From Kumtagia sp963839725 (GTDB taxonomy: Bacteria > Pseudomonadota > Alphaproteobacteria > Rhizobiales > Rhizobiaceae), in NCBI GenBank assembly GCA_963839725.1, contig CAWIWT010000001.1, positions 558,001 through 622,000 on the forward strand: DNA of 64,000 bases, read 5' to 3'. A program made the position numbers and the translations under genes. The notes under the pieces are model-generated. The model was not told the origin of the DNA. It did no database searches and saw only the letters and a program-made list of their open reading frames with translations. Numbering within the stretch: the stretch's first letter is position 1; every line of letters begins with the position of its first letter. Positions 35,458 to 44,137 of the stretch are shown here, in pieces.

Positions 35458-36192
35458 TCAACAGCCAGGGAGTATCTGGCTGTAACCAATTCCTTCGAAG
35501 TCACGCGCATACAATCTCGCTACAATATCGGCCAATTCTGGAGTGTAAAACTCCTTAACCCGCAAGTCGGAAGATGTCTTCTTGTTCGCGTCTGAAGGAT
35601 AGAGACCCTTCAATCGGTCTTCCGGAGGGACAAAACCATTGCTTTTCAATAGGGAAAGCATTCCTTCTTCGAAATTCTCGAAGCGCACGACGACATCGTA
35701 TTCGTCGAGCGGAAGGAGCAAGAACTTTGTCTGCAGGTCCCAATGAGCGTTCTTGCTCAAGCCGCCTTCCTGGAGCCAAGCAACGAATGCCGCGAACCCT
35801 TCCGGCGTAAGATCGAACGACCCGTAAAGCTGCCGGTATTCATCATCTCGAAATTTGTCAAGGAATGCAGAGAGAACTCTTGAATAGGGATTTCGAACAA
35901 CGACAAAAAAGCAATGCTGGCGGAGAGCGAGTATCGACCGAAATGGCAACGTTTGGAAATTGAAGGATTTGTTTCTGGCGTGACCTCTGATGTCAACGAT
36001 ACCAGTTTCCATCTCCCTCAATAGAATCGTTGCAGTCGTATTTGCGTTTTTCTTTATTCGATTGTAAGTAATATTGAGGCTAGGGTAGATCGTTACCATC
36101 TTTGCAGCTTTCCAATTTACATTGCGCAACCCGAAGCGAGCCGCTAAAACCAAAGACACCAATACGCTCTTTACAATTCCCTTTGGTTTCAT
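35458..36192 (-). CDS. Sulfotransferase family 2-like protein
   Basis: A 244-residue protein that resembles Sulfotransfer_2 enzymes, which move sulfate from PAPS to carbohydrates. The 5-prime PAPS loop appears as RIKKNANTTATILLREM and the 3-prime phosphate-binding segment as FFVVVRNPYSRVLSAFLDKF. The rest (WDLQTKFLLLPLDEYDVVVRFENFEEG) fits the family's C-terminal half. The gene is clearly more AT-rich than its neighbours and interrupts the conserved truB-rpsO block, so recent transfer is likely. A role in surface polysaccharide or lipid sulfation is plausible, but the acceptor is unknown. Confidence 0.78.
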   Translation of the reverse strand: MKPKGIVKSVLVSLVLAARFGLRNVNWKAAKMVTIYPSLNITYNRIKKNANTTATILLREMETGIVDIRGHARNKSFNFQTLPFRSILALRQHCFFVVVRNPYSRVLSAFLDKFRDDEYRQLYGSFDLTPEGFAAFVAWLQEGGLSKNAHWDLQTKFLLLPLDEYDVVVRFENFEEGMLSLLKSNGFVPPEDRLKGLYPSDANKKTSSDLRVKEFYTPELADIVARLYARDFEGIGYSQILPGC

Positions 36193-36200
36193 CGAAAGCT

Positions 36201-36446
36201 TTACTCCATGCGACAGTCGATATGCAGGTCGATGACCTTCGACTGAAGGTGAACGGTCATCTTCGCCTTGGCTTTATAGTCCGCCTTGCGATTGCGGATA
36301 CGATGCGAGGTCGCCGCCTCTATGCGCTTGCGCACCGGTCCGAACGGATCACCGTTGCGCTCCTCGAAGGTGATGACGAAGTCGTCGCCGAAATAGAGCG
36401 AAATCTGCTCATAGCGCCGAACCTTCCTGTCGTCGATCGTACTCAT
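36201..36446 (-). pseudogene. CorA-like magnesium channel remnant
   Basis: An 81-residue frame 10 bases downstream of truB. EQISLYFGDDFVITFEERNG followed by DPFGPVRKRI and RIRNRKADY match the N-terminal cytoplasmic domain of CorA. The remainder (KMTVHLQSKVIDLHIDCRME) is unrelated to CorA and the membrane part is absent. It is probably a 5-prime remnant left by the rearrangement that also brought in the sulfotransferase. It could be a small functional protein, but no evidence supports that. Confidence 0.55.
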
Positions 36447-36456
36447 GACGATCAGG

Positions 36457-37431
36457 TCAGCTGGCGAAAACCCGCTTCGGCTTGAACATGCCGGCCTCGA
36501 TTGCGCCGATCGCCACCAGCCTGCCGCGCACCGTGGCGCAGGCCTCATCGGCCTGCAACGGCGCGTCGCGGCCGCGCAGGATGATGGGATTGCCGAGCCG
36601 CAGCTTGGCAGCGGCATCGTCGGTAATCACCACTTGCGGCAGGCAATCGAGCGCAGCACCCGTATCGACGATGAAGGCGTCGATCTCGGCAAACCGCTCC
36701 TTGCTCGGAACGAAGGGCTTTGGTTCCGCGCCCGGCTCCACTTCCTCGCGCTTCGGCGCGGCTGCCTCGAGCGCGTCGAGCAGCACAAGGTCTTCCGGCG
36801 TAAACGGATCCACTTCGGTACGGCGCAGTTCCGCAATGTGGCCATAACAGCCAAGATCGCGGCCCATGTCGCGCGCTATACTGCGCACATAGGTGCCCTT
36901 GCCGCATTCGATCTCGAACACCGTCTTGCCGTCCGCTGTCGTCTCGACGAGATGGAAACGGCCGATTTCGACCTCGCGGGCCGGAATTTCGACCACCTCG
37001 CCTTCGCGGGCGAGATCGTAGGCGCGTTCGCCGCCGATCTTGATCGCAGAGAATTGCGGCGGTGTCTGCATGATCACACCGGTATATTTTGGCATGATCG
37101 CGCGGACGTCGGCCTCCGAAGGCCGCTTGTCCGACGTTTTCGTCACCGGTCCTTCGAGATCGTCGGTCGAACGCTCCTCGCCCCAGGCGACGGTGAAGCG
37201 GTAGATTTTGGCACCGTCCTGAACGTACGGAACCGTCTTGGTCGCTTCGCCAAGCGCGATCGGCAACATGCCGGACGCCAGCGGATCGAGCGTGCCCGCA
37301 TGTCCGGCCTTGTCTGCCTGGAACAGCCACTTGATCTTGGAGACGGCCTCGGTCGAACCCATGCCGACCGGCTTGTCGAGGATGACCCAGCCGGAGACCG
37401 GCCGCCCTTTTTTCTTGCCGCGGCGGGACAT
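36457..37431 (-). CDS. truB: tRNA pseudouridine(55) synthase
   Basis: A 324-residue enzyme that makes pseudouridine 55 in the T loop of tRNAs. The catalytic Asp lies in HAGTLDPLASGMLP, and the KP-containing GWVILDKPVGMGS motif opens the fold. A C-terminal PUA-like region is present. The start ATG overlaps the rbfA stop in TAATG, so the two genes are translationally coupled. It belongs to the rimP-nusA-ylxR-infB-rbfA-truB operon. Confidence 0.95.
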   Translation of the reverse strand: MSRRGKKKGRPVSGWVILDKPVGMGSTEAVSKIKWLFQADKAGHAGTLDPLASGMLPIALGEATKTVPYVQDGAKIYRFTVAWGEERSTDDLEGPVTKTSDKRPSEADVRAIMPKYTGVIMQTPPQFSAIKIGGERAYDLAREGEVVEIPAREVEIGRFHLVETTADGKTVFEIECGKGTYVRSIARDMGRDLGCYGHIAELRRTEVDPFTPEDLVLLDALEAAAPKREEVEPGAEPKPFVPSKERFAEIDAFIVDTGAALDCLPQVVITDDAAAKLRLGNPIILRGRDAPLQADEACATVRGRLVAIGAIEAGMFKPKRVFAS

Positions 37432-37838
37432 TATTGGTCGTCCTTTTCGTCCTTATCCAAATCCCGCGCCACTTCGGGCGAGCGCAATAGAGCATCGATG
37501 CGGGACATGTTGTCGTAGCTGGTATCCACCCGGAAACGGAACTCCGGCATCGACCGCATCTGACGCAAGGCGCCGGACACGCGACCGCGAATGAACTTCG
37601 CATTGCGCGCCAGCGCCTTGATGATCGCGTCATTGTCGGTCGTGCCGAGCGGTGTGACAAAGGCGGTGGCGATCTTGAGGTCGGGCGACATGCGCACTTC
37701 CGAGATCGAGATCACGGTCGACCCGATCACGTCATCACGCACTTCGCCGCGCGCCAGCACATCGGAAAGCGCGTGGCGTACCTGTTCGCCGACACGCAGC
37801 ATGCGCTGCGACGGGCCTGAAGTCGGTTGTTTTGACAT
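37431..37838 (-). CDS. rbfA: Ribosome-binding factor A
   Basis: A 135-residue KH-like RNA-binding assembly factor for the 30S subunit, acting on the 5-prime end of 16S rRNA. Family pattern: QRMLRVGEQVRHALSDVLARG, then VISISEVRMSPDLKIATAFVTPLG, and MRSMPEFRFRVDTSYDNMSRIDALL. ATG 37838 gives the standard N terminus. A gap of about 90 bases separates it from infB, and its stop overlaps the truB start. Confidence 0.95.
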   Translation of the reverse strand: MSKQPTSGPSQRMLRVGEQVRHALSDVLARGEVRDDVIGSTVISISEVRMSPDLKIATAFVTPLGTTDNDAIIKALARNAKFIRGRVSGALRQMRSMPEFRFRVDTSYDNMSRIDALLRSPEVARDLDKDEKDDQ

Positions 37839-37930
37839 GCTAACATCCCTGCGGTGCGGGATTGAACCGCGCCGCATGTTTCGTTTGGCCGAAGCTGACC
37901 GGCCTCTCGGGCCGGTAGAGCCGTTCAGCC

Positions 37931-40693
37931 TTACAGCGACCGCGTCACCATCTCGACCCGGAAGCACTCGATGACGTCGCCGACGCGCATGTCCTCGTAG
38001 TTCTGGAAGGCCATGCCGCATTCCTGGCCGCCCGGCACTTCCGACACTTCGTCCTTGAAGCGCTTCAGTGTCTTCAGCGTGCCCTCGTGGATCACGACGT
38101 TATCGCGGATCAGGCGTACGCCCGCGCCGCGCTCGACCTTGCCTTCGGTGACACGGCAGCCGGCGATCTTGCCGACCTTGGTGATGTCGAAGATTTCGAG
38201 GATCTCGGCGTTGCCGATGAAGGTCTCGCGACGCTCCGGCGACAGCATGCCCGACATCGCCGCCTTAACGTCATCCACGAGATTGTAGATGATGTTGTAG
38301 TAGCGGATTTCGATGCCGGCCTGTTCGGCCGCCTGCCGCGCCTGCGGATTGGCGCGCACGTTGAAGCCGATGACCGCCGCACCCGACGTTTCGGCGAGCG
38401 AGATGTCGCTTTCGGTGATCGCGCCGGCGCCACCGTGAACGATGCGCGCACGCACCTCGTCGGTACCGAGCTTTTCGAGCGCAACACTGATCGCTTCGAC
38501 CGAACCCTGCACGTCGCCTTTGATCACCAGCGGGAATTCCTTCACGCCGGTGGCCTGCAATTGCGACATCATCTGTTCGAGCGAGCCACGCTGGCTGACA
38601 TGCTTGGCGACAGCTTTGTCGCGCGCCTTGCGCTGACGGTATTCGGTGATCTCGCGGGCCCTGGCCTCGGAATCGACGACCGCGAAACGGTCGCCGGCCA
38701 TCGGCGTGCCTTGCAGGCCGAGGATCTCGACCGGCTGCGAGGGCAAGGCGCCTTCCAGCGATTCGCCACGATCGTCAAGCAGTGCGCGAACGCGGCCCCA
38801 CTCGTTGCCGGCGACGATGATGTCGCCGACGAGCAGGTCGCCCGTCTGCACCAGGATGGTCGCCACCGGTCCGCGGCCCTTGTCGAGCTTGGCTTCGATG
38901 ACCACGCCCTCGGCGGTGCGGTCGGGATTGGCCTTGAGATCGAGCACTTCCGCCTGCAGCAGGATCGTCTCAAGCAGCTTGTCGAGCCCGGCGCCGGTTT
39001 TTGCTGACACCTCGACATCGAGGACTTCACCGCCCATGGATTCCACGAAGACTTCGTGGCGCAGCAGTTCGGCGCGAACCTTCTGCGGATCGGCCGTCGG
39101 CTTGTCGATCTTGTTGATCGCCACGATGATCGGCACACCGGCCGCTTTCGCATGGCTGATCGACTCGATCGTCTGCGGCATGACGGAATCGTCCGCCGCA
39201 ACGACAAGAACGGCAATGTCGGTCACCTGGGCGCCGCGTGCACGCATCGCCGTGAAGGCGGCGTGGCCGGGCGTGTCGATGAAGGTGATCCTTTGGCCGT
39301 TCTTCTCGACTTGATAGGCGCCGATGTGCTGCGTGATGCCGCCGGCCTCGCCAGAGACCACGTTGGCGTTGCGGATGGCGTCGAGCAGCGAGGTCTTGCC
39401 GTGGTCGACGTGACCCATGATGGTGACGACCGGCGGACGCGACTGCAGATCCTCGTCCTTGTCCGGACCGCCGAAAAAGCCTTCCTCGATGTCGGACTCG
39501 GCGACGCGACGGACCGTGTGGCCGAATTCCGAAGCGATCAGTTCCGCCGTATCGGCGTCGATGACGTCGCCCGGCTTGAGGATCTGGCCCTGCTTCATGA
39601 AGTACTTTACGACGTCCACCGCTCGCTCGGACATACGCTGCGCGAGTTCCTGGATGGTGATCGTCTCAGGCAGCACCACCTCGCGCGAAATCTTCTCTCG
39701 CGGTTCCTGATGCATCGCCCGCTTGAACTTCTCCTGGCGGCGGCGCATCGACGACAGCGAGCGCGCGCGGGCCTCCTCGTCGCCGGTCGCCGCGCTGACG
39801 GTGAGCTTGCCACGCCGGCGATCGTCTTCGCCGCGCGTCTTTGCTGGACGCGCGACTTCGGGCGTTGCCAGCCTGCGGACAGGTGCGCCACGTGCGGCCC
39901 CAGCAGCACCGCGTGGGCGGGCGTCCGCATCGTCGTCGGGCGTCATGTCCAATTGTGGGGCGCGCCGCCGGGCCTCTTCCTCAGAGCGGCGGCGGGCTTC
40001 CGCCTCCTTCTGCAAACGAGCCTCTTCCTCGGCCTGGCGGTGGGCGGACGCCTCGCGGTCGCGCTTGCGCTGTTCCTCGTCTTCCTGGCGGCGCCTGGCA
40101 TCGTCCAGGGCGCGCTGACGATCTTCGTGCTCGCGGGCTTTCGAGCCTTCCAGAGCGCGGCGCCGCGCTTCCATTTCCCCACGGGAAAGTTCGTTCAGCA
40201 CGACGCCGCCACGATCCGATTGGGGGCGTGGGATATCGCGCTGCGGCGCAGCTGGCCGCTGCTGCAGAGGCCTTGGCGCAGGTGTCTGCGGCTGCGGCCT
40301 GGGCGCAGCGGCTTGTGGCGCCGCCGCCGCAGCCTGTGGGGCAGCAGTTCGCGGAGCTGGCGCGGTGGCCTGCGGTATTGGCGCGACGGCTGCGGGCCGA
40401 ACCGGCGCTGCAGGAGCAGCGGGCGCTGTCGCCTGCGGCTTTGGCGCGGCTGGCTGTTGCTGGACAGGTTGCGGATGTGGTTTCGGCGCGAAGACAGGCG
40501 GCTGCGCGCTCTCCGTCCGGTCGCCCGGCATGGAGAACTTGCGCTTCTTTGTCTCGACGACGACCGACTTGGTGCGGCCATGCGAGAAATTCTGGCGCAC
40601 GGTGCCCTGCTCGAGACCTGGCCGCTTCAGCGTCAGCGTCTTCTTGGTATTGACGGTCAACGTGTTGTCGTCGCCGGATTTCGTATCGCTCAT
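37931..40693 (-). CDS. infB: Translation initiation factor IF-2
   Basis: A 920-residue GTPase that brings initiator tRNA to the 30S subunit. The long N-terminal region has a short conserved start (TLTVNTKKTLTLKRPG), then low-complexity Pro/Ala/Gln- and Glu/Arg-rich segments (about 60-300). The GTPase domain has GHVDHGKTSLLDAIR, DTPGHAAFTAMRARGAQ and NKIDKP, followed by the C-terminal tRNA-binding domains. The start overlaps the end of the YlxR-like gene by four bases. The repetitive N-terminal half gives a very long open frame on the opposite strand that is not a gene. Confidence 0.97.
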   Translation of the reverse strand: MSDTKSGDDNTLTVNTKKTLTLKRPGLEQGTVRQNFSHGRTKSVVVETKKRKFSMPGDRTESAQPPVFAPKPHPQPVQQQPAAPKPQATAPAAPAAPVRPAAVAPIPQATAPAPRTAAPQAAAAAPQAAAPRPQPQTPAPRPLQQRPAAPQRDIPRPQSDRGGVVLNELSRGEMEARRRALEGSKAREHEDRQRALDDARRRQEDEEQRKRDREASAHRQAEEEARLQKEAEARRRSEEEARRRAPQLDMTPDDDADARPRGAAGAARGAPVRRLATPEVARPAKTRGEDDRRRGKLTVSAATGDEEARARSLSSMRRRQEKFKRAMHQEPREKISREVVLPETITIQELAQRMSERAVDVVKYFMKQGQILKPGDVIDADTAELIASEFGHTVRRVAESDIEEGFFGGPDKDEDLQSRPPVVTIMGHVDHGKTSLLDAIRNANVVSGEAGGITQHIGAYQVEKNGQRITFIDTPGHAAFTAMRARGAQVTDIAVLVVAADDSVMPQTIESISHAKAAGVPIIVAINKIDKPTADPQKVRAELLRHEVFVESMGGEVLDVEVSAKTGAGLDKLLETILLQAEVLDLKANPDRTAEGVVIEAKLDKGRGPVATILVQTGDLLVGDIIVAGNEWGRVRALLDDRGESLEGALPSQPVEILGLQGTPMAGDRFAVVDSEARAREITEYRQRKARDKAVAKHVSQRGSLEQMMSQLQATGVKEFPLVIKGDVQGSVEAISVALEKLGTDEVRARIVHGGAGAITESDISLAETSGAAVIGFNVRANPQARQAAEQAGIEIRYYNIIYNLVDDVKAAMSGMLSPERRETFIGNAEILEIFDITKVGKIAGCRVTEGKVERGAGVRLIRDNVVIHEGTLKTLKRFKDEVSEVPGGQECGMAFQNYEDMRVGDVIECFRVEMVTRSL

Positions 40694-41340
40694 TCCATAT
40701 CCTCTGCGGCCGTCTCGTCGTCAGCGATTGCCGCAAACATCGCCTGATCTTCCGGAGAACCGCCCCGGTAGCGGTCAAGCGCCACAAGGCGCTTTTCTGC
40801 CGCTTTTCCCGCTTCCTGCGCGAGAACGGCAGCATGTATCACATTTGTACCGCCTAATGCCAAACTCAAATCGGCTTCCGAGAAAAGTTTATAGGCGCGA
40901 ATTTCCGGCCCACCGAGATGGGCTGTCGCCCGTCTGGCCTGGGTAATCTTGCGAACGCCATCGTGGGACGCGTCCGTGGCATGCAGCACGAGCAGCGCTT
41001 CGCCACTGCGCACCGCATTGTCAACCTTTGCGGCGCCCAATGCAACCGCTCCGGCCTTGCGTGCAAGTCCGACTGCGCCGAGCGCGGACCGAACCAGGAG
41101 GCGTTCGAACGCATCCGCGAGGTCCACGGGAACATCAACTTGCCGCTTGAAAGCGCGCGCGAACAAATTCTTCGCGACCGCCTTTTCTACATGTAGGCGG
41201 TCGGCGGTTACCCAGCAACCGCGGCCGGGCAAGTTTCTCTTGAGATCGGGAACGACCGCGCCGTCGGGTCCGACGACGAACCGGACAAGCTCATCCGGTT
41301 CGCGCCGTTGGCGCGACACGATGCAGGTGCGATCGTTCAT
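40690..41340 (-). CDS. RNA-binding protein, YlxR domain fused to L7Ae-like domain
   Basis: A 216-residue protein. The N-terminal half is a YlxR (DUF448) domain, with RTCIVSRQRREPDELVRFVV and NLPGRGCWVT. The C-terminal half resembles an L7Ae/L30e RNA-binding fold (LARKAGAVALGAAKVDNAVRSG). This fusion is common in alphaproteobacteria between nusA and infB. YlxR has been linked to RNase P and tRNA processing in other bacteria; the function here is inferred. Its stop overlaps the infB start (ATGA). Confidence 0.88.
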   Translation of the reverse strand: MNDRTCIVSRQRREPDELVRFVVGPDGAVVPDLKRNLPGRGCWVTADRLHVEKAVAKNLFARAFKRQVDVPVDLADAFERLLVRSALGAVGLARKAGAVALGAAKVDNAVRSGEALLVLHATDASHDGVRKITQARRATAHLGGPEIRAYKLFSEADLSLALGGTNVIHAAVLAQEAGKAAEKRLVALDRYRGGSPEDQAMFAAIADDETAAEDME

Positions 41341-41375
41341 CTCGTCGAGAGCGGGTTGCCTGGCGATAGGTCACC

Positions 41376-42965
41376 TCACGCATCCGCCGGCTCGGCGTCG
41401 GCCTCGGCAGCGAGTTCGTCTTCCGTGATCCAGCCTGCCCGAAGACGTGCTGCAAGCACCATGGCTTCCGCATCGGCACGCGACACTTCGTGGCTCGCGA
41501 GAACGCCGGGGAACATCTTGGTTTCGCCGTCCTTGCGCTCTTTCCAGCCGACGAGATCGTCGGCTGCGTAGCCTGCGAAGTCCTCGACGGTCTTAACGCC
41601 GTCCTCGCCGAGGGTGACCATCATCGCCGTCGTGATGCCAGGAATCTCGCGCAGCTCGTCCTTGACGCCAAGCTTCTTGCGCTTGTCGTCGTACTCTGCC
41701 TCGATCTTCTCGAGATAGTCGCGAGCGCGAGTCTGGATTTCGGATGCCGTATCCTCGTCGAAGCCGTCGATGGAGGCGATGTCGCCGGAATCCACATAGG
41801 CGACTTCCTCGACGCTGGTGAAACCTTCCGAGGCAAGCACCTGCCCGACCATCTCGTCGACATTGAGCGCTTCCATGAACAGGTTCGAGCGCTCGACGAA
41901 TTCCTTCTGGCGGCGTTCCGACTCTTCCTGCTCGGTAAGGATATCTATGTCCCAGCCGGTAAGCTGCGAGGCAAGACGGACATTCTGGCCGCGACGACCG
42001 ATCGCCAACGACAGCTGGTCGTCCGGCACCACCACCTCGATGCGCTCGGCATCTTCGTCGAGCACCACCTTGGCGACTTCAGCCGGCTGCAAGGCGTTGA
42101 CGATGAAGGAGGCAGCCGAAGGCGACCACGGGATGATGTCGATCTTCTCGCCCTGCAGTTCGGCGACAACCGCTTGAACGCGGCTGCCGCGCATACCGAC
42201 GCAGGCGCCGACCGGGTCGATCGACGAGTCGCGGGAAATGACCGCGATCTTGGCGCGCGAACCGGGGTCGCGGGCGACCGACTTGATTTCGATGATGCCG
42301 TCGTAGATTTCCGGCACTTCCATGGTGAACAGCTTCGCCATGAACTGCGGATGGGTGCGCGACAGGAAAATCTGTGGGCCGCGCTGCTCGCGGCGCACGT
42401 CATACACATAGGCGCGGACGCGGTCGCCGTACTTGTAGTTTTCGCGCGGGATCAACTCGTCGCGGCGGATGATTGCTTCGCCGCGGCCGAGATCGACGAT
42501 GACGTTGCCATACTCGACGCGCTTGACCGTGCCGTTGACGATCTCGCCGATTCGATCGCGATATTCGTCATACTGGCGGTCGCGCTCGGCCTCGCGCACC
42601 TTCTGCACGATCACCTGCTTGGCCGATTGTGCGGCGATGCGGCCGAAATCCATCGGCGGCAGCTGCTCGGCGATGAAGTCGCCCAGTTCAGCGTCGGGGT
42701 TGCGCTCGCGGGCCGAGGACAGCGCGATCTGCGTTGCATAGTCCTCGACGGTCTCGACGACTTCCATCAGCCGCTGCAGTTTCATCTCGCCCGTGGTGGG
42801 GTTGATGTCGGCGCGGATGTTGGTTTCCTGGCCATATCGCGAGCGCGCGGCCTTCTGGATCGCGTCCGCCATGGCGGCGATCACGATGCTCTTGTCGATC
42901 GACTTTTCGCGCGCGACCGCATCCGCGATCTGCAACAGCTCAAGCCTGTTCGCACTGACTGCCAT
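41376..42965 (-). CDS. nusA: Transcription termination/antitermination factor NusA
   Basis: A 529-residue RNA-polymerase-binding factor controlling pausing, termination and antitermination. It has the N-terminal polymerase-binding domain (1-125), an S1 domain (GEIVNGTVKRVEYGNVIVDLG), two KH domains (VGACVGMRGSRVQAVVAEL and LAIGRRGQNVRLASQLTGW) and C-terminal helix-hairpin-helix/acidic repeats. Length is typical for rhizobia. It is the second gene of the operon, 38 bases after rimP. Confidence 0.97.
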   Translation of the reverse strand: MAVSANRLELLQIADAVAREKSIDKSIVIAAMADAIQKAARSRYGQETNIRADINPTTGEMKLQRLMEVVETVEDYATQIALSSARERNPDAELGDFIAEQLPPMDFGRIAAQSAKQVIVQKVREAERDRQYDEYRDRIGEIVNGTVKRVEYGNVIVDLGRGEAIIRRDELIPRENYKYGDRVRAYVYDVRREQRGPQIFLSRTHPQFMAKLFTMEVPEIYDGIIEIKSVARDPGSRAKIAVISRDSSIDPVGACVGMRGSRVQAVVAELQGEKIDIIPWSPSAASFIVNALQPAEVAKVVLDEDAERIEVVVPDDQLSLAIGRRGQNVRLASQLTGWDIDILTEQEESERRQKEFVERSNLFMEALNVDEMVGQVLASEGFTSVEEVAYVDSGDIASIDGFDEDTASEIQTRARDYLEKIEAEYDDKRKKLGVKDELREIPGITTAMMVTLGEDGVKTVEDFAGYAADDLVGWKERKDGETKMFPGVLASHEVSRADAEAMVLAARLRAGWITEDELAAEADAEPADA

Positions 42966-43003
42966 TGTCTATCTCCCTGAAACCGGCTGCACGCAGCATC
43001 CGC

Positions 43004-43624
43004 TCATTCGTCTGTCGGTTCGTCTTCGTCGCCGGACTCCAGATGACGCTTGCGCGCCTCCTTCCTGGCCCGGTTGTCCTTGCTCAGCGCGTCACGGATG
43101 AGATCATCCGTCAAGATCAGCCGCGCTTCTGAAATCGCCTCGAACGGCACGCGCACGGTCGGTTCCTCGCCATAGGCCGGCTGGTCGCGTGCGATCAGGA
43201 TGCCTGCATCATCGGCTTCTTCGATACGGCCGCGGAAGCGCTTGCGCTCGGCAACCAGCAGCGACGTCTCGATCTTGATCACTTGGCCCTTCCAGGTTGC
43301 GAAGTCCGACTTGCGCACCAGCGGACGGTCGATACCCGGCGACGACACTTCCAGATGATACGCCTTGTCGATCGGATCGTCGACATCGAGGGCCGGCGAA
43401 ACCGCGCGGCTGACTTCCTCGCAATCCTCGACGGTCATGGTTCCGTCCTCGCGTTCGGCCATGATCTGGAGGGTAAGGCCGTTTTGACCGCTCAGGCGCA
43501 CGCGAACGAGGTTGAATTGCATGGCGCGCAGCACCGGCGCGATGATTGTCGCGATCCGGGCTTCCGTTCCGCTCTCGCGGATGATGCGGTCGTCCAGCGG
43601 ACGTTCGCCTTGTTCGGCCGTCAT
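43004..43624 (-). CDS. rimP: Ribosome maturation factor RimP
   Basis: A 206-residue factor needed for 30S maturation. Conserved segments: VRVRLSGQNGLTLQIMAERED, MTVEDCEEVSRAVSPALDVDDPI and YHLEVSSPGIDRPLVRKSDF. The ATG at 43624 has GGAGACCAA upstream. The open frame extends far upstream to 43813, but that stretch includes a hairpin with a T tract and is not coding. It is the first gene of the rimP-truB operon. Confidence 0.95.
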   Translation of the reverse strand: MTAEQGERPLDDRIIRESGTEARIATIIAPVLRAMQFNLVRVRLSGQNGLTLQIMAEREDGTMTVEDCEEVSRAVSPALDVDDPIDKAYHLEVSSPGIDRPLVRKSDFATWKGQVIKIETSLLVAERKRFRGRIEEADDAGILIARDQPAYGEEPTVRVPFEAISEARLILTDDLIRDALSKDNRARKEARKRHLESGDEDEPTDE

Positions 43625-43644
43625 TTGGTCTCCAGCGGTCCAGG

Positions 43645-43680
43645 TAATAAAAAAGAGCGGGACCGGGTGGACCCACTCTT
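43645..43680 (-). terminator. Terminator-like hairpin in the rimP leader, possible attenuator
   Basis: Minus-strand AAGAGTGGG and CCCGCTCTT (one G-U pair) form a 9-bp stem with a 10-base loop, directly followed by TTTTTTATT. It ends only about 21 bases before the rimP ATG and just before its ribosome-binding site. A promoter cannot fit between them, so rimP transcription must read through it. Confidence 0.7.
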
Positions 43681-43896
43681 CGTCATACCGACCAAGAATT
43701 TGAAGCCGATATAAAACTATCCGCTGCTGATTGCAAGCCGAAGGCACCGTTTTCCGCCAAGTGCGCACCATGCTCGGTTTCGCGCCACCCACCGTTGCGT
43801 GTTGGCAGCGCATGGCAGCTTTGCGATCCAGGCACTTATTCGGCGATGCCGTCGGTCCTATCTATGCTGCATCGCACAATGCGAAAGGATAATTCC

Positions 43897-44055
43897 ATGT
43901 CGAACTCAGCTCGCTCGCGCATTCTTGACTTGCTCAGCACCTTCGGCAGCGCAGTCGCTGCCGCTTCGGCTTCCAGTCAGGGCCGTCAGCCACGGGCGCG
44001 CGATCTTCGCGCTCTGGGCATCGATCCCGAGCAGTTTGGCAAGATTCGCTACTGA
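43897..44055 (+). CDS. Small hypothetical protein (52 residues)
   Basis: A 52-residue protein with AAGGAT six bases before ATG 43897. The C-terminal half GRQPRARDLRALGIDPEQFG is a pattern I associate with short conserved rhizobial proteins of unknown function. The N-terminal half is a serine/alanine helix (LDLLSTFGSAVAAASASS). It is transcribed opposite to the flanking trmB and rimP genes. Confidence 0.65.
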   Translation: MSNSARSRILDLLSTFGSAVAAASASSQGRQPRARDLRALGIDPEQFGKIRY

Positions 44056-44137
44056 TTATTCGTCGGTTGTGGTTTGTCAGTCGTCGGTCGAAAAAACTCG
44101 AAACTTGGATGACAGTCATGAATGACGACCTGCGCAA

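Noticed and set aside
39056..40747. Very long open frame antisense to infB (over 500 codons)
   Set aside because: It is a shadow of the low-complexity GC-rich N-terminal half of IF-2 with no domain or ribosome-binding site. The infB frame is unmistakable.
41490..42980. Long open frame antisense to nusA
   Set aside because: It is a composition-driven shadow of nusA. The composition is implausible for a folded protein and there is no motif.
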